DNA of 64,000 nucleotides, taken from contig NZ_BCFL01000016.1 in NCBI RefSeq assembly GCF_002217755.1, forward strand, positions 1,346,319 through 1,410,318. Reading direction: 5' to 3'. The DNA comes from Streptomyces hyaluromycini. Lineage in GTDB: Bacteria > Actinomycetota > Actinomycetes > Streptomycetales > Streptomycetaceae. Positions 43,656-54,652 of this stretch are shown one piece after another (the first letter of the stretch is position 1; each line of letters starts with the position of its first letter). The position numbers and the translations under genes were made by a program. The notes beneath the pieces are model-generated. The model searched no databases, was not told where the DNA came from, and was given only the letters and a program-made list of their open reading frames with translations.

Positions 43656-46642
43656 AGCCGCCGGCTCTCCGGCGGGCCCAGATACGTCGGTGTCAGTCCG
43701 CCCGTGTCGAGCACCAGCCGCTGCAGCACCACCGTGGGGTCCACCGACCAGAACTTCAGGCGGTGGACCCCGGATGCCAGCGTGTGGCGGGTCGCCGTCC
43801 GGTTGACGTTGTCGGAGGTGTTGCGCGCCCAGACCGCGTTGAGCAGGCCGTCGTCGGCGCCCGCGGTGATGTCGACCCGCTGGGGCTCGTCGTCGTCGAA
43901 GGACAGCGCGTAGCGCAGGCCGGCGCCCGTCGGCAGCGTCGGATTCCGCGGTGACAGGTACGCCCACACCGTCACCTCCCCCGCCGAGAGCAGGCTCACC
44001 TCGTACTCCAGCCGGGGCCAGGAGTCCGGGGAGTCGCCCCAGCCTCCCGTGACCGGCCATGCCGTCATCCCCGCCCCGGTGCGGCCGATCCCCGCCAGCC
44101 GGCGCCACTCCCCGGCCGACCGGTCGTAGTGCTCCGCGTCGATCGCCGCACAGCCGCCCGCCTCGACGAATCCCCTCAGCCCCCGTGCCGACGGCTTCTC
44201 CGCGACGCACGCCACCGTCACCGACTCCCCCGCCCCGCTCACCGTGAGCGTCCCCTCCGCGCGGCCGTCCGGCGCCCGGGACCAGTCCACCCGCACCTCC
44301 ACCCTGACCTGCTGCGCCACCCGGCCACGGGGACGGTCCACCGTCAGCCAGGGTGCCGATGTCTCCACCCGGTAGTCGAAGGGCGTGCGACCCCGGTTGA
44401 AGACCTCCACGTACTGCTGTGGCCGGGTCTGGTGGGGGCTGAACGGCGGCAGGGTCATGGCCCCCTCCTCGTCGGGGTCCACCGACACCCCCAGCCCCGC
44501 CGCCCGCGGCACCTCGATCCGCCGTACCGCCGGGAAGAGCACGTCCGGGAGCGCCACGTTGTCCTTCTCCGGCTGCTGCCAGGGCGCGTTGGGGCCGTAG
44601 CGGTCCACGTCCCCGTAGTCGATGTGCGGCTGGGTCTGGAAGCCCTGCCACTTGCCGTCCGCCACCCGGGAGTTGAAGCGGTCGGCCAGGGCGAAGTCCC
44701 GGAGCAGGCCCTGCTCAGCCTCCGCCGCGCGGTCGTTCGTCGCCGCCCTGCCCTGGCGGGCGTAGAGCAGGTTCGTGAACTCGGCCTCCCGCAGCGCGTA
44801 CAGGTTGGCGGTCGCCGCGACTTCGTACCCGACCAGTTCGAACCACGCGTCCTGGGCGGCCGCCGGCAGCCGGCGCGCGATCCGCGCCGCCCGTCTTCCC
44901 AGCTCCCGCCACTCCTCCGTGACCCGCTCCAGCTCACCGTGGCCGAAGGAGAAGGGCGTCTGCCGGTCGTCGTACACCACCTGGCCGTCGTCCCCGAGCG
45001 TGATCCGGCGGTTCAGCAGCTCCGGTTTGCGGCGCGCCTGCAACTGGCCGTAGCGCGCGAGCAGTTCGGCGATCTCCGGCGCCGCCGCCGCGCCGAAGTT
45101 CTGCCTGGCGTACCGCCGTTCCCACTCCCCCAACCGGTCGAAGCTCCAACGCTCGGGATCCCAGGCGTAGTTCAGGAAGAACTCGGTCGGCAGTTCGTTG
45201 CCCTTCAGGTCGCCCACGTTGGCCACCCACAGGCCGTGGTTGCCGTAGGCGTGCGCCTGGTGGAGCTGGTCCCAGACGTTGCGGAGGTTGGCGGTGTCGA
45301 CCCACTTGTAGTTGCGGCCGGCTCCCACGTAGTCGAAGTGGTAGTAGAGGCCGTATCCGCCGGTGCGCGGCTCCTGCGGGGAGGGGTGCTTGCGGATGTT
45401 GCCCCAGTTGTCGTCCGTGAGGACCACGGTCACGTCGTCCGGTGCGCGCAGGCCGCGGTCCCAGTAGCGCTGGACCTCCTTGTACAGGGTCCAGACCTGG
45501 GGGGTCTCGGCGGCCGGCCTGCCCGTCACCTCCTCGATGATCTGCCGTTGCGCCGCGATGATCTCCCGCATCAGCTCGATGCCGTCGCCGTCGGGGAGGC
45601 CGGTGTCGCCGTTGCCGCGCATGCCGAGGGTGACCACGCCCTCGAACCCCTCGTCGGCCATGCGCTGGATGCCGGCCCGCCAATAGGCCCGGATCGCCTC
45701 GGCGTTGCGGAGGTAGGACCATTCGCCGGTGCCCCCGTAGGGGTCGGTGCCGCCCGCCGCGTGGCGGTTCCACTCCTCGATGCCCCGCATCATGGGCGCC
45801 TCATGAGACGTGCCCATGACAACACCGTATTCGGCGGCCCGCCTGTGGTTCTCCGGGTCGTCCTCCGCGAACGCCCTTCCCCAGACGGCCGGCCAGAGGT
45901 AGTTGCCCTTCAGCCGCAGCAGGACCTCGAAGACCTTCGCGTAGAAGTCCGCGTTGAAGCCGCCGGGATGGCCGGGGGCCTTGCCCGGGCCGAAGCGGGC
46001 CGGGGCCCAGGTGCCGAGCGCCGGGTTCTCGTCGTTGATGAAGAAGCCGCGGTACTTCACCGCCGGGGTGCCCTGCGTGTGGCGGCCCGGCAGCACCCAG
46101 ACCTCGTCGCGGTGGACCGGCGGTACGTCGTCCCACCAGTACCAGGGCGAGACCCCGATGCCGTACGAGACGTCGTACGCCCCGAAGATCGTGCCGCGCG
46201 GGTCGCTGCCCGCGATGACGAAGGCCTGGTCGACACCCGGCAGGGGGTGGTCGACCACCGTCTGGAGCGAGGTCTCCCAGCGGTCCCGGATCCCCGTCAC
46301 GTCCAGCTTTCCGGACGCCACCAGGCCGTCGATCAGCGGGCTGCGGCCGATCGTGCCGACCAGCACCGCACGCCGGGCGATCGTCGCGGCCGGCCGTACC
46401 CCCGTCACCCGCCCGATGTCGTCGCGGAGGTCGCCCGCCACCCGTACGACCCCGGGATGGTCGTCGGCGCTCACCACGACCGGGGCGCCGACCAGGGAGA
46501 ACGCCCCCGAGGTGAAGGAGATGCAGGCGCCGGGGTCCGTCGTGCGGAGCCCGGAATCCGGGGCACCCCGCGCGATCCCCGACGACAGCACCGGCACCGC
46601 GGCGGCACCTGCGCCCAGCACAGCCCTCCGGCTGACAGACAT
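43652..46642 (-). CDS. secreted GH115-family alpha-glucuronidase
   Basis: A 996-residue enzyme expected to remove glucuronosyl side chains from xylan. A Tat-type signal (SRRAVLGAGAAAVPVL, about 4-26) precedes the alpha/beta N-domain (ILVGTIGRSPLIDGL-like), the barrel domain (KYRGFFINDENPALGTWAP, RLKGNYLWPAVWG, GTSHEAPMMRG, VVLTDDNWGNIRKHP) and C-terminal beta-sandwich domains. ATG at 46642. Length is normal for the family, but the last codons before the stop run into the palindromic element, so a few native C-terminal residues may have been replaced. It is a monocistronic gene between the accessory region and tuf. Confidence 0.9.
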   Translation of the reverse strand: MSVSRRAVLGAGAAAVPVLSSGIARGAPDSGLRTTDPGACISFTSGAFSLVGAPVVVSADDHPGVVRVAGDLRDDIGRVTGVRPAATIARRAVLVGTIGRSPLIDGLVASGKLDVTGIRDRWETSLQTVVDHPLPGVDQAFVIAGSDPRGTIFGAYDVSYGIGVSPWYWWDDVPPVHRDEVWVLPGRHTQGTPAVKYRGFFINDENPALGTWAPARFGPGKAPGHPGGFNADFYAKVFEVLLRLKGNYLWPAVWGRAFAEDDPENHRRAAEYGVVMGTSHEAPMMRGIEEWNRHAAGGTDPYGGTGEWSYLRNAEAIRAYWRAGIQRMADEGFEGVVTLGMRGNGDTGLPDGDGIELMREIIAAQRQIIEEVTGRPAAETPQVWTLYKEVQRYWDRGLRAPDDVTVVLTDDNWGNIRKHPSPQEPRTGGYGLYYHFDYVGAGRNYKWVDTANLRNVWDQLHQAHAYGNHGLWVANVGDLKGNELPTEFFLNYAWDPERWSFDRLGEWERRYARQNFGAAAAPEIAELLARYGQLQARRKPELLNRRITLGDDGQVVYDDRQTPFSFGHGELERVTEEWRELGRRAARIARRLPAAAQDAWFELVGYEVAATANLYALREAEFTNLLYARQGRAATNDRAAEAEQGLLRDFALADRFNSRVADGKWQGFQTQPHIDYGDVDRYGPNAPWQQPEKDNVALPDVLFPAVRRIEVPRAAGLGVSVDPDEEGAMTLPPFSPHQTRPQQYVEVFNRGRTPFDYRVETSAPWLTVDRPRGRVAQQVRVEVRVDWSRAPDGRAEGTLTVSGAGESVTVACVAEKPSARGLRGFVEAGGCAAIDAEHYDRSAGEWRRLAGIGRTGAGMTAWPVTGGWGDSPDSWPRLEYEVSLLSAGEVTVWAYLSPRNPTLPTGAGLRYALSFDDDEPQRVDITAGADDGLLNAVWARNTSDNVNRTATRHTLASGVHRLKFWSVDPTVVLQRLVLDTGGLTPTYLGPPESRRL

Positions 46643-46789
46643 GGCTCACCCCTCCACCCGACTCCACCCGAATTTGGTCAGCGGCATGACAAATGGTGGG
46701 TGAGCGGCCCCGGGGGAACCAGGGGTCGTACGCGCCGAATAGTTTCGAGGCCCCGAGACGCCCCGCACCGCACCCCGGGGATGCCGAAA

Positions 46790-46819
46790 GGGCCCGTACG
46801 ACCGAAGTCGTACGGGCCC
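46790..46819 (-). terminator. terminator of the tuf/str operon
   Basis: GGGCCCGTACGAC (46790-46802) and GTCGTACGGGCCC (46807-46819) form a perfect 13-bp stem with a CGAA tetraloop. It lies 39 nt beyond the tuf stop, and on the minus strand is followed by TTTCGG. It separates tuf from the GH115 gene. Confidence 0.8.
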
Positions 46820-46857
46820 CTTCAGATACCCACCGGGTCAGCCCTTGCGGGCCGAGA

Positions 46858-48051
<1,194 letters not shown>

Positions 48052-48221
48052 TGGGGTCCTCCTGGAAGTGGTTCTGTACGCCTTGACTCGATCGGCGCCA
48101 GGTGATCTTTGCTGTTAGGTCCCGGGCCCCGGGCCATTCCGCCACGAATGCGGAGGAACGGCCCGTGAGGCTCCGGGGTCAAGCCTAAAGCGTGTGCGCG
48201 CGGTGCGTTGAACGCGGTGCG

Positions 48222-50348
48222 CTACTCGCCCTTGGCCTTCGCGATGATCTCCTCGGCGACGTTCCGGGGAACCTCGGCGTAGGAGTCGAACTGCATGGAG
48301 TAGCTGGCCCGGCCGGACGTCTTGCTGCGCAGGTCGCCGACGTAACCGAACATCTCCGAGAGGGGCACGAGGCCCTTCACGACGCGGGCACCGGCCCGCT
48401 CCTCCATGGCCTGGATCTGGCCACGGCGGGAGTTGATGTCGCCGATGACCTCACCCATGTAGTCCTCGGGCGTGGTGACCTCGACGGCCATCATCGGCTC
48501 AAGGAGCACGGGGGACGCCTTGCGCGCGGCCTCCTTGAAGGCCTGCGAACCGGCGATCTTGAAGGCGAGCTCGGAGGAGTCGACCTCGTGGTAGGCGCCG
48601 TCGAGAAGCGTGACGCGGACGCCCGTCATCTCGTAGCCGGCGAGGATGCCGAACTGCATGGCCTCCTGCGCACCGGCGTCCACCGAAGGGATGTACTCCT
48701 TCGGGATACGGCCACCGGTCACCTTGTTCACGAACTCGTACGAGGTGTCGCCACCCTCAAGGGGCTCGATCGCGATCTGCACCTTGGCGAACTGACCGGT
48801 ACCACCGGTCTGCTTCTTGTGGGTGTAGTCGACGCGCTCGACGGCCTTGCGGATCGTCTCGCGGTACGCGACCTGCGGCTTGCCGACGTTGGCCTCGACC
48901 TTGAACTCACGGCGCATACGGTCGACCAGCACCTCAAGGTGCAGCTCGCCCATACCACCGATGATGGTCTGGCCGGTCTCCTCGTCCGAGTGGACCTGGA
49001 AGGACGGGTCCTCCTCGGCCAGGCGCTGGATCGCGATGCCCAGCTTCTCCTGGTCGCCCTTCGACTTGGGCTCGATGGCGACCTGGATGACCGGCGCCGG
49101 GAAGTCCATGGACTCCAGGATCACCGGGGCCTTGTCGTCGCACAGCGTCTCACCGGTCGTGGTCTGCTTCAGACCCATGACGGCGATGATGTCGCCGGCG
49201 CCCACCGACTCGATCTCCTCACGCTTGTTCGCGTGCATGCGGTAGATCTTGCCGATGCGCTCCTTCTTGCCCTTGACGGAGTTCAGCACGGCGGTGCCGG
49301 ACTCCAGGCGGCCCGAGTAGACCCGGACGAAGGTGAGCTTGCCGAGGTGCGGGTCGCTCATGATCTTGAACGCCAGCGCGGACAGCGGCTCGTCGTCGGA
49401 CGGCCTGCGCTTGACGACCTCCTCCGGGTTGTTGACGGCGTGGCCCTCGATGGCCTCGACGTCAAGCGGGGAGGGGAGGTAGCGCACGACCGCGTCGAGC
49501 AGGGGCTGAACGCCCTTGTTCTTGAACGCGGTACCGCAGAACACCGGGGTGACGGTGATGTCCTTGGACTTGCCGGACGCGATGGTGATACGACGGATCG
49601 CGGCGTACAGCTGCTCCTCGGAGGGCTCCTCGCCCTCCAGGTACAGCTCCATGATCTCTTCGTCGTTCTCGGCCACGGCCTCCAGAAGCTTGCCGCGGTA
49701 CTCCTCGGCAGCCTCGGTGTGGGTGGCCGGGATGTCGACGACGTCGTACATCTCGCCCTTGGTGGCCTCGGCGGACCAGACGAGCGCCTTCATGCGGACG
49801 AGGTCCACGACGCCCTGGAAGTCGGCCTCGGCACCGATCGGGAGCTGCATCACGATCGGCTGCGCGCCCAGACGGTCCTTGATCATGTCCACGCAGCGGT
49901 GGAACTCGGCACCGGTCCGGTCGAGCTTGTTGACGAAGCAGATACGCGGGACGCCGTAGCGGTCCGCCTGACGCCAAACCGTCTCGGACTGGGGCTCCAC
50001 GCCGGCAACGCCGTCGAACACCGTCACGGCGCCGTCGAGGACGCGGAGCGAACGCTCCACCTCGACGGTGAAGTCGACGTGACCCGGGGTGTCGATGATG
50101 TTGATCGTGTGGTCGACGTCTTCGAGCGGCCAGTGACAGGTGGTGGCAGCAGAGGTGATCGTGATGCCACGCTCCTGCTCCTGCTCCATCCAGTCCATGG
50201 TGGCAGCACCGTCGTGGACCTCACCGATCTTGTACGACACACCGGTGTAGAACAGGATGCGCTCGGTGGTGGTCGTCTTGCCCGCGTCGATGTGGGCCAT
50301 GATCCCAATGTTGCGGACCTTGGCCAGGTCAAGCGAAGTGGTAGCCAT
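48222..50348 (-). CDS. fusA: elongation factor G
   Basis: A 708-residue translocation GTPase. The P-loop [21 protein letters not shown] and NKLDR lie in domain G; domains II-V follow to the [20 protein letters not shown] region. ATG at 50348, 39 nt after rpsG. Confidence 0.98.
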   Translation of the reverse strand: MATTSLDLAKVRNIGIMAHIDAGKTTTTERILFYTGVSYKIGEVHDGAATMDWMEQEQERGITITSAATTCHWPLEDVDHTINIIDTPGHVDFTVEVERSLRVLDGAVTVFDGVAGVEPQSETVWRQADRYGVPRICFVNKLDRTGAEFHRCVDMIKDRLGAQPIVMQLPIGAEADFQGVVDLVRMKALVWSAEATKGEMYDVVDIPATHTEAAEEYRGKLLEAVAENDEEIMELYLEGEEPSEEQLYAAIRRITIASGKSKDITVTPVFCGTAFKNKGVQPLLDAVVRYLPSPLDVEAIEGHAVNNPEEVVKRRPSDDEPLSALAFKIMSDPHLGKLTFVRVYSGRLESGTAVLNSVKGKKERIGKIYRMHANKREEIESVGAGDIIAVMGLKQTTTGETLCDDKAPVILESMDFPAPVIQVAIEPKSKGDQEKLGIAIQRLAEEDPSFQVHSDEETGQTIIGGMGELHLEVLVDRMRREFKVEANVGKPQVAYRETIRKAVERVDYTHKKQTGGTGQFAKVQIAIEPLEGGDTSYEFVNKVTGGRIPKEYIPSVDAGAQEAMQFGILAGYEMTGVRVTLLDGAYHEVDSSELAFKIAGSQAFKEAARKASPVLLEPMMAVEVTTPEDYMGEVIGDINSRRGQIQAMEERAGARVVKGLVPLSEMFGYVGDLRSKTSGRASYSMQFDSYAEVPRNVAEEIIAKAKGE

Positions 50349-50387
50349 AAGGCTTCAGTCTTCTCTCGGTCTCGATGTGGACTGCGA

Positions 50388-50858
50388 CTACCAGCGGTAG
50401 TGCGCGAAGGCCTTGTTGGACTCGGCCATCTTGTGCGTGTCCTCGCGCTTCTTGACGGCCGCACCGAGGCCGTTCGAAGCGTCGAGAAGCTCGTTGAGCA
50501 GACGCTCGGTCATGGTCTTCTCGCGACGGGCGCGGGAGTAGCCGACCAGCCAGCGCAGCGCCAGGGTGTTGGCGCGGCCGGGCTTGACCTCGACCGGCAC
50601 CTGGTAGGTGGCGCCACCGACACGGCGGGACTTGACCTCAAGCGTGGGCTTGATGTTCTCCAGCGCGCGCTTGAGCGTGATGACCGGGTCGTTGCTGGTC
50701 TTCTCGCGCAGGCCCTCCATGGCGCCGTACACGATGCGCTCGGCGGTGGAGCGCTTGCCGTTCAGCAGCACCTTGTTGATGAGCGAGGTGACAAGAGGAG
50801 AACCGTAGACCGGGTCGATGATGACCGGGCGCTTCGGGGCAGGGCCCTTACGAGGCAT
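50388..50858 (-). CDS. rpsG: 30S ribosomal protein S7
   Basis: A 156-residue head organiser that binds the 3' major domain of 16S rRNA. It begins [20 protein letters not shown] and ends [14 protein letters not shown]. It starts 2 nt after the rpsL stop. Confidence 0.97.
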   Translation of the reverse strand: MPRKGPAPKRPVIIDPVYGSPLVTSLINKVLLNGKRSTAERIVYGAMEGLREKTSNDPVITLKRALENIKPTLEVKSRRVGGATYQVPVEVKPGRANTLALRWLVGYSRARREKTMTERLLNELLDASNGLGAAVKKREDTHKMAESNKAFAHYRW

Positions 50859-50860
50859 TC

Positions 50861-51232
50861 TTACTTCTCCTTCTTGGCGCCGTAGCGGCTGCGGGCCTGC
50901 TTGCGGTTCTTGACACCCTGGGTGTCGAGCGAGCCGCGGATGATCTTGTAGCGAACACCGGGCAGGTCCTTCACACGGCCGCCGCGCACGAGCACGATGG
51001 AGTGCTCCTGCAGGTTGTGTCCCTCACCCGGAATGTAAGCAGTGACCTCGATACCGCTGGTCAGACGCACACGCGCGACCTTACGCAGGGCCGAGTTCGG
51101 CTTCTTCGGGGTGGTCGTGAACACACGCGTGCAGACGCCACGACGCTGAGGGGAACCCTCGAGTGCGGGCGTCTTGTTCTTCTCGACCTTGTCCTGCCGG
51201 CCCTTGCGGACCAGCTGCTGGATCGTAGGCAC
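50861..51232 (-). CDS. rpsL: 30S ribosomal protein S12
   Basis: A 123-residue decoding-centre protein, [19 protein letters not shown] after a GTG start at 51230-51232. The streptomycin-sensitivity region is wild type: [14 protein letters not shown] with Lys43, and [11 protein letters not shown] longer open frame upstream (to 51361) is rejected because S12 has a fixed N-terminus. First gene of the str operon. Confidence 0.97.
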   Translation of the reverse strand: MPTIQQLVRKGRQDKVEKNKTPALEGSPQRRGVCTRVFTTTPKKPNSALRKVARVRLTSGIEVTAYIPGEGHNLQEHSIVLVRGGRVKDLPGVRYKIIRGSLDTQGVKNRKQARSRYGAKKEK

Positions 51233-51426
51233 TACTTCTCCGGTTTCTGTGTGCCGAATGGTGAAGCTAACCTGGAACATCGCCGACCCACGCGGTCGGG
51301 TGTGTCGGATTCCGTGGACTCCTGCCGCAAGGCAGAAGGGGGCGCGGATCGCGGTGGCCACTCGTCACTCCGGTGCGGTTTGAAGGCACGCACGAGGGTC
51401 AGGGCACACCCCAGGCACAAGGTCTG

Positions 51427-51455
51427 AGCGTACCTAGCGCAATCACTCCGGTCAA
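51427..51455 (-). promoter_or_regulatory. str-operon (rpsL) promoter
   Basis: On the minus strand TTGACC (51450-51455) and TACGCT (51427-51432) are separated by exactly 17 bp, a strong HrdB-type promoter. It gives a leader of about 190 nt before rpsL. The 523-nt gap 51233-51755 also holds a type B repeat (51625) and the ribosome binding site of the next gene, but no other gene. Confidence 0.75.
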
Positions 51456-51624
51456 AACAAAGGGACGGGGACCGGTTGCGGGGGGCATGAGCTGCGATTT
51501 TGAGGCGCCTCCCGATATACCACGGAGACGAACGACACGCGAACGGAAGAGGGCGCAGGGTGTCGGGGGTCGGTCCGGCGCCTGTGCCACGCTGATCAGA
51601 TCTTCTGATCGCCGGTCCCCTTCA

Positions 51625-51700
51625 GCGCCCCCTCGGGGGCGCGGGGCTGTATAGATTTGCGGCTCCGCCGCGTGGGCGCGACCAGCCACAACGAACCCGC
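51625..51700. repeat. dispersed hairpin element, type B, copy 2
   Basis: GCGCCCC/GGGGCGC stem (51625-51642) followed by GGGGCTGTATAGATTTGCGG, GCTCCGCCGCG and GCGCGACCAGCCACAACG. Its centre matches the type B copy at 13957, and its right end matches the type A tail, showing that both types belong to one family. Confidence 0.75.
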
Positions 51701-51755
51701 GGCCGCCCGACGACCACGCGAGGCACTCCACGGCGTTCTTCAGGGGGAATCACGC

Positions 51756-53003
51756 ATGAGCACAGCTCAGAGCAGCACCGCGACCACGGCCGAGCCGGCG
51801 CCGCGTCCCCGTCTCCCCCCGGCCGCCCGCCCCTACCTCCCGCCCCTCGCCCTCTACGGCGCCGCCAAGCTCACCGGCCTCCTGGTCTTCGCCTGGCTCC
51901 TCGCGTACGCCGGCGACTACCGCCACAAGGACCCCCGCTTCGGCGGCGGCACCCACTGGTGGGACGTCCTGTCCACCTGGGACGGCTGGTGGTACCTCCA
52001 GGTGGCGCAGAAGGGCTACCATCCCGGGCCGCTCAAGCCGCTCGCACCGGGCGGCCAGTTCACGGCGGAACAGAACTCGGTCGCCTTCTTCCCCCTCTAC
52101 CCCGGCCTGGTCCGGGCCGTCTCGGAAGTCACCGGCCTCGGCCTGTACGGCGCGGCGATCCTCGTCTCGGTGGTGTGTTCGTTCGTGGCGGCGGCCGGCA
52201 TCTACGCGGTGACCTCGATGCTCGCGGGCACCCGGGCCGGCACCGTCGCGGCCGGGCTGTGGGCCGTGGCCCCCGCCGCCGGCGTCGAGTGGGCGGTCTA
52301 CACGGAGTCCCTGTTCGTGGCGATCGCCGCCTGGACCTGCCACGCCGTGCTGAAGCGCCGCTGGGTGACGGCCGGCCTGCTCGCCTTCCTGTCCGGCCTG
52401 AGCCGCCCGACGGCGGCCGTACTGATCGGAGCGGTCGGCCTGGCGGCCCTGGTGACGCTGGTACGCCGGGACAGCCGGCGCGAGCAGGGCGTCGCGGCCC
52501 CGCTCTACGCGGCGGTCGCGGCGCCCCTCGGCCTCCTCACCTACATCGCCTGGGTGGGCTGGTCGATGGGGGACCCGGGCGCGTACTTCGCTCTCCAGCA
52601 CAAGGCCTGGGCCCATTACTTCGACTTCGGCGCCTACACCCTGGACGTGCTGCGGAACGTGGCGGTGGGGCACGGCGACTATCTCTTCGCCTACTCCGTC
52701 CCGGACCTGATCGCCGTGCAGATGGTGGTGGCGCTGCCGTTCCTGGTCGCGCTCATGCTGCGGAAGCGGCCGCCGCTGGTGCTGACGGCATACGCCCTCG
52801 CCTCGATCGTCACGATCCTCGGCACCCAGCAGATGTTCGGGAACACCCCGCGCTATCTGCTCCCCGTCTTCCCGCTGCTCCTGGCCCCGGCGGCGGCGAT
52901 GGCGCGGCTGAGGTGGCCGAGCCTGGTGGTCTTCTTCGCGACGGCCGCGGTGGCGTCGGGGTGGTACGCGCACTACGTGATCTTCGAGCTGGGGATTCCG
53001 TAG
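51756..53003 (+). CDS. membrane mannosyltransferase-like protein (PIG-V/GT-C type)
   Basis: A 415-residue polytopic protein with about nine transmembrane helices. WDGWWYLQVAQKGYHPGP after the first helix, FFPLYPGLVRAVS, YTESLFVA and GLSRPTAAVLI match the luminal and cytoplasmic loops of PIG-V-type (GT-C) mannosyltransferases, which use polyprenyl-phosphate mannose. AGGGGGA precedes ATG 51756. The stop codon TAG lies in the first unit of the following minisatellite. It may add mannose to proteins or cell-wall glycans. Confidence 0.85.
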   Translation: MSTAQSSTATTAEPAPRPRLPPAARPYLPPLALYGAAKLTGLLVFAWLLAYAGDYRHKDPRFGGGTHWWDVLSTWDGWWYLQVAQKGYHPGPLKPLAPGGQFTAEQNSVAFFPLYPGLVRAVSEVTGLGLYGAAILVSVVCSFVAAAGIYAVTSMLAGTRAGTVAAGLWAVAPAAGVEWAVYTESLFVAIAAWTCHAVLKRRWVTAGLLAFLSGLSRPTAAVLIGAVGLAALVTLVRRDSRREQGVAAPLYAAVAAPLGLLTYIAWVGWSMGDPGAYFALQHKAWAHYFDFGAYTLDVLRNVAVGHGDYLFAYSVPDLIAVQMVVALPFLVALMLRKRPPLVLTAYALASIVTILGTQQMFGNTPRYLLPVFPLLLAPAAAMARLRWPSLVVFFATAAVASGWYAHYVIFELGIP

Positions 53004-53231
53004 GGCCGGAGGCCGGAGGCCGGAGGCCGGGGGCCGGGAGCCGGAGGCCGGAGGCCGGGAGCCGTAGGGCCGGAGGCCGGGAGCCGGAGGCCGGAGGCCG
53101 GGAGCCGGAGGCCGGAGGCCGGGAGCCGGAGGCCGGAGGCCGGGAGCCGGAGGCCGGAGGCCGGGAGCCGTAGGGCCGGAGGCCGGGAGCCGTAGGGCCG
53201 GAGGCCGGGAGCCGTAGGGCCGGAGGCCGGG
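53003..53231. repeat. GC-rich minisatellite
   Basis: About 230 bp made almost wholly of the 7-bp units CCGGAGG and CCGGGAG, grouped as a 21-bp block (two CCGGAGG and one CCGGGAG), with an 8-bp unit CCGTAGGG interspersed at the start and several times near the end. The CCGTAGGG unit matches the end of the mannosyltransferase gene, stop codon included. Confidence 0.9.
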
Positions 53232-53260
53232 GTGGCCCCGCCCCTGGGCCGTGCCGTCCG

Positions 53261-53458
53261 CTATGGGCGGCGGGCGGCCGCGCGTTCCGCCGCGAACACG
53301 TCCTCCAGGCGGAAGAGCGCGGCCCGGCCCGCCCTGCCGGCGGCCTTGAGGCGGCCGAGCTGGACCCACTTCCGGATGGTCGCCGGGGCGACGCCGGCCT
53401 CCTGGGCGGCGAGGGGACCGGGAACGAGGGTGGGCAGCCCACCGGGCGTGGACGTCAT
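53261..53458 (-). CDS. small excisionase/MerR-type helix-turn-helix protein
   Basis: A 65-residue protein with AAQEAGVAPATIRKWVQLGR, a MerR/excisionase-type helix-turn-helix, and RLEDVFAAERAAARR. ATG at 53458 overlaps the upstream stop by 4 nt. It is the last gene of the minus-strand regulatory unit beside the tail module. It could be a recombination directionality factor or a transcription factor; no integrase is visible. Confidence 0.75.
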   Translation of the reverse strand: MTSTPGGLPTLVPGPLAAQEAGVAPATIRKWVQLGRLKAAGRAGRAALFRLEDVFAAERAAARRP

Positions 53459-54165
53459 CGGTGGCTCCACTCCCCCTCGTCCCAGGTGTGCCGGTAGGCC
53501 GGGTCGTCGTGGCAGCCGCAGTCGGGATCGGCGCACCGGCAGGCCGGGTTGACGCAGAGGACGGCGGCGCGGTCCGGGAAGGCGCGCAGGGAGACGGAGT
53601 CGCACCAGGGGCAGCGCCCGGTGACGCGGACGACGGTCTCGGTGTCGCCCAGGGCGCGGGCGCAGCGCCGGGCCATGCGGCGGGTCTCGTCCCGGACGTG
53701 GGCGGCGAGTACGGGGTCTGCGGCGATGCCGTCGAGGAGCCCGCCGATCCGGCGCAGCCGCTCGGGCACGGAGGCACGGCGGACGCGGGGCAGCCCGAGC
53801 CGGTCGCGGACGGCTTCTTCCAGCTCGACGACGCCGTCGGTGATGTCGCGGATGGTGTCGGAGATGTGCAGCCGCAGAGGTGCGGCGCTGTGACCGGGGG
53901 CGACGAGCCCCTGGGCCTGCTGGAGGAGCAGGGCCTCGGCGCGCTCCGCGCGGAGCCGGTCGGCGAGGTCCGCGGCGGGCGGGGCCGGCGTCGGACGGCG
54001 GGCCGGGGAGGTGCCGCGGCCGGGGGCGAGCTCGACGGCCAGCTCGGGGAACTGCTGGAGGAGCAGGCCGATCCAGAGGGCGGCCTGATCGGCGGGGCGG
54101 CCTTCGGAGGGCGGGCGTACCGGGGTGGAAGGAGGCTTTGCGATGGTCGTACGACGGTCAGGCAA
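53455..54165 (-). CDS. hypothetical Cys-rich protein of the regulatory unit
   Basis: About 236 residues if TTG at 54163-54165 is used; no ATG or GTG is available nearby. The first part is helical (LWIGLLLQQFPELAVELAPG, DLADRLRAERAEALLLQQAQ, HISDTIRDITDGVVELEEAV). The C-terminus has RCPWCDS, CVNPACRC and DPDCGC, a probable zinc-binding cluster. It overlaps the WhiB-like gene by 8 nt and the HTH gene by 4 nt. Similar proteins accompany phage-like elements in Streptomyces, but the function is unknown. Confidence 0.65.
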   Translation of the reverse strand: MPDRRTTIAKPPSTPVRPPSEGRPADQAALWIGLLLQQFPELAVELAPGRGTSPARRPTPAPPAADLADRLRAERAEALLLQQAQGLVAPGHSAAPLRLHISDTIRDITDGVVELEEAVRDRLGLPRVRRASVPERLRRIGGLLDGIAADPVLAAHVRDETRRMARRCARALGDTETVVRVTGRCPWCDSVSLRAFPDRAAVLCVNPACRCADPDCGCHDDPAYRHTWDEGEWSHR

Positions 54166-54469
54166 CGGAGCCTCCGCGGCGCAGGGCGCCCTGTACGACC
54201 GGGCTCTGCATGGCCGGGAGGAGCTGGGCGGGGATCTCGACCGGGCGGCCCCGGCGCCAGAGCCGGCCACCGCAGACGCCGTCGAACCAGTTGTCGGCGG
54301 GGGCGACGGCCTCCTCGCAGGCGCGCCGGACCGGGCAGCGGGTGCAGGCCCGCAGGGCGGGGGCGGCTTCCGTGACCTTCTTCGAGAAGACGACACGGGG
54401 CGGGAGCCCGGTGCAGGCGGCCGCGGCCTGCCAGGCGGGCGGTGGGCATGGGTTTCCGGTGACGGACAT
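54158..54469 (-). CDS. WhiB-family iron-sulfur regulator, variant
   Basis: A 103-residue Wbl protein. Four cysteines suit a [4Fe-4S] cluster: one in AACTGLPP and three in ACTRCPVRRACEEA. The usual GVWGG turn is GVCGG here. A basic WRRGRP segment follows. ATG at 54469 is chosen; TTG at 54481 is less likely. It is divergent from the XRE-type regulator gene, and two adjacent 18-bp motifs lie in the shared region. Host Wbl proteins control development; this one looks phage-like. Confidence 0.8.
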   Translation of the reverse strand: MSVTGNPCPPPAWQAAAACTGLPPRVVFSKKVTEAAPALRACTRCPVRRACEEAVAPADNWFDGVCGGRLWRRGRPVEIPAQLLPAMQSPVVQGALRRGGSVA

Positions 54470-54531
54470 GGGGCCTCCCAAGGTGACTCCGGTGGGGCTG
54501 GTGTGAGGCGAGCGCCGTCCAGACTTACAGA

Positions 54532-54549
54532 TTGCGCGCGCGCTCGCAA
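54532..54549 (+). promoter_or_regulatory. candidate operator, site 1
   Basis: TTGCGCGCGCGCTCGCAA fits the pattern TTGCNNGNGNGCNCGNAA on both strands. It lies 63 nt upstream of the WhiB-like start, where its promoter would be. Confidence 0.55.
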
Positions 54550-54652
54550 CAAATATGCCAGGGGCCCTTTCGGAGGATCATGGAAAGATCGGGACCACCC
54601 GGACACCCGCCGCCACCCGACCTCCCCGCATCACGCGAACGTTCCTCGGTGC

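Noticed and set aside
48154..48182. Possible independent tuf promoter (TTGACC with GTTCCT 17 bp away).
   Set aside because: The -10 element does not fit TANNNT; kept only as a remark under tuf.
48192..50885. An open frame of nearly 900 codons on the plus strand, antisense to fusA and rpsG.
   Set aside because: It is the GC-codon-bias shadow of EF-G and S7; composition is non-protein-like and no start or family signature is present.
50861..51232. Streptomycin-resistance mutation in rpsL.
   Set aside because: Lys43 and the Lys88 region match the sensitive wild-type sequence.
53003..53231. Regular repeats considered as a CRISPR array.
   Set aside because: Units are contiguous 7-8 bp repeats without unique spacers, and no cas genes are near.
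51750..54449. An open frame of about 900 codons on the minus strand across the mannosyltransferase and minisatellite.
   Set aside because: Its translation is Arg/Pro/Gly low-complexity, antisense to clear genes on either side.
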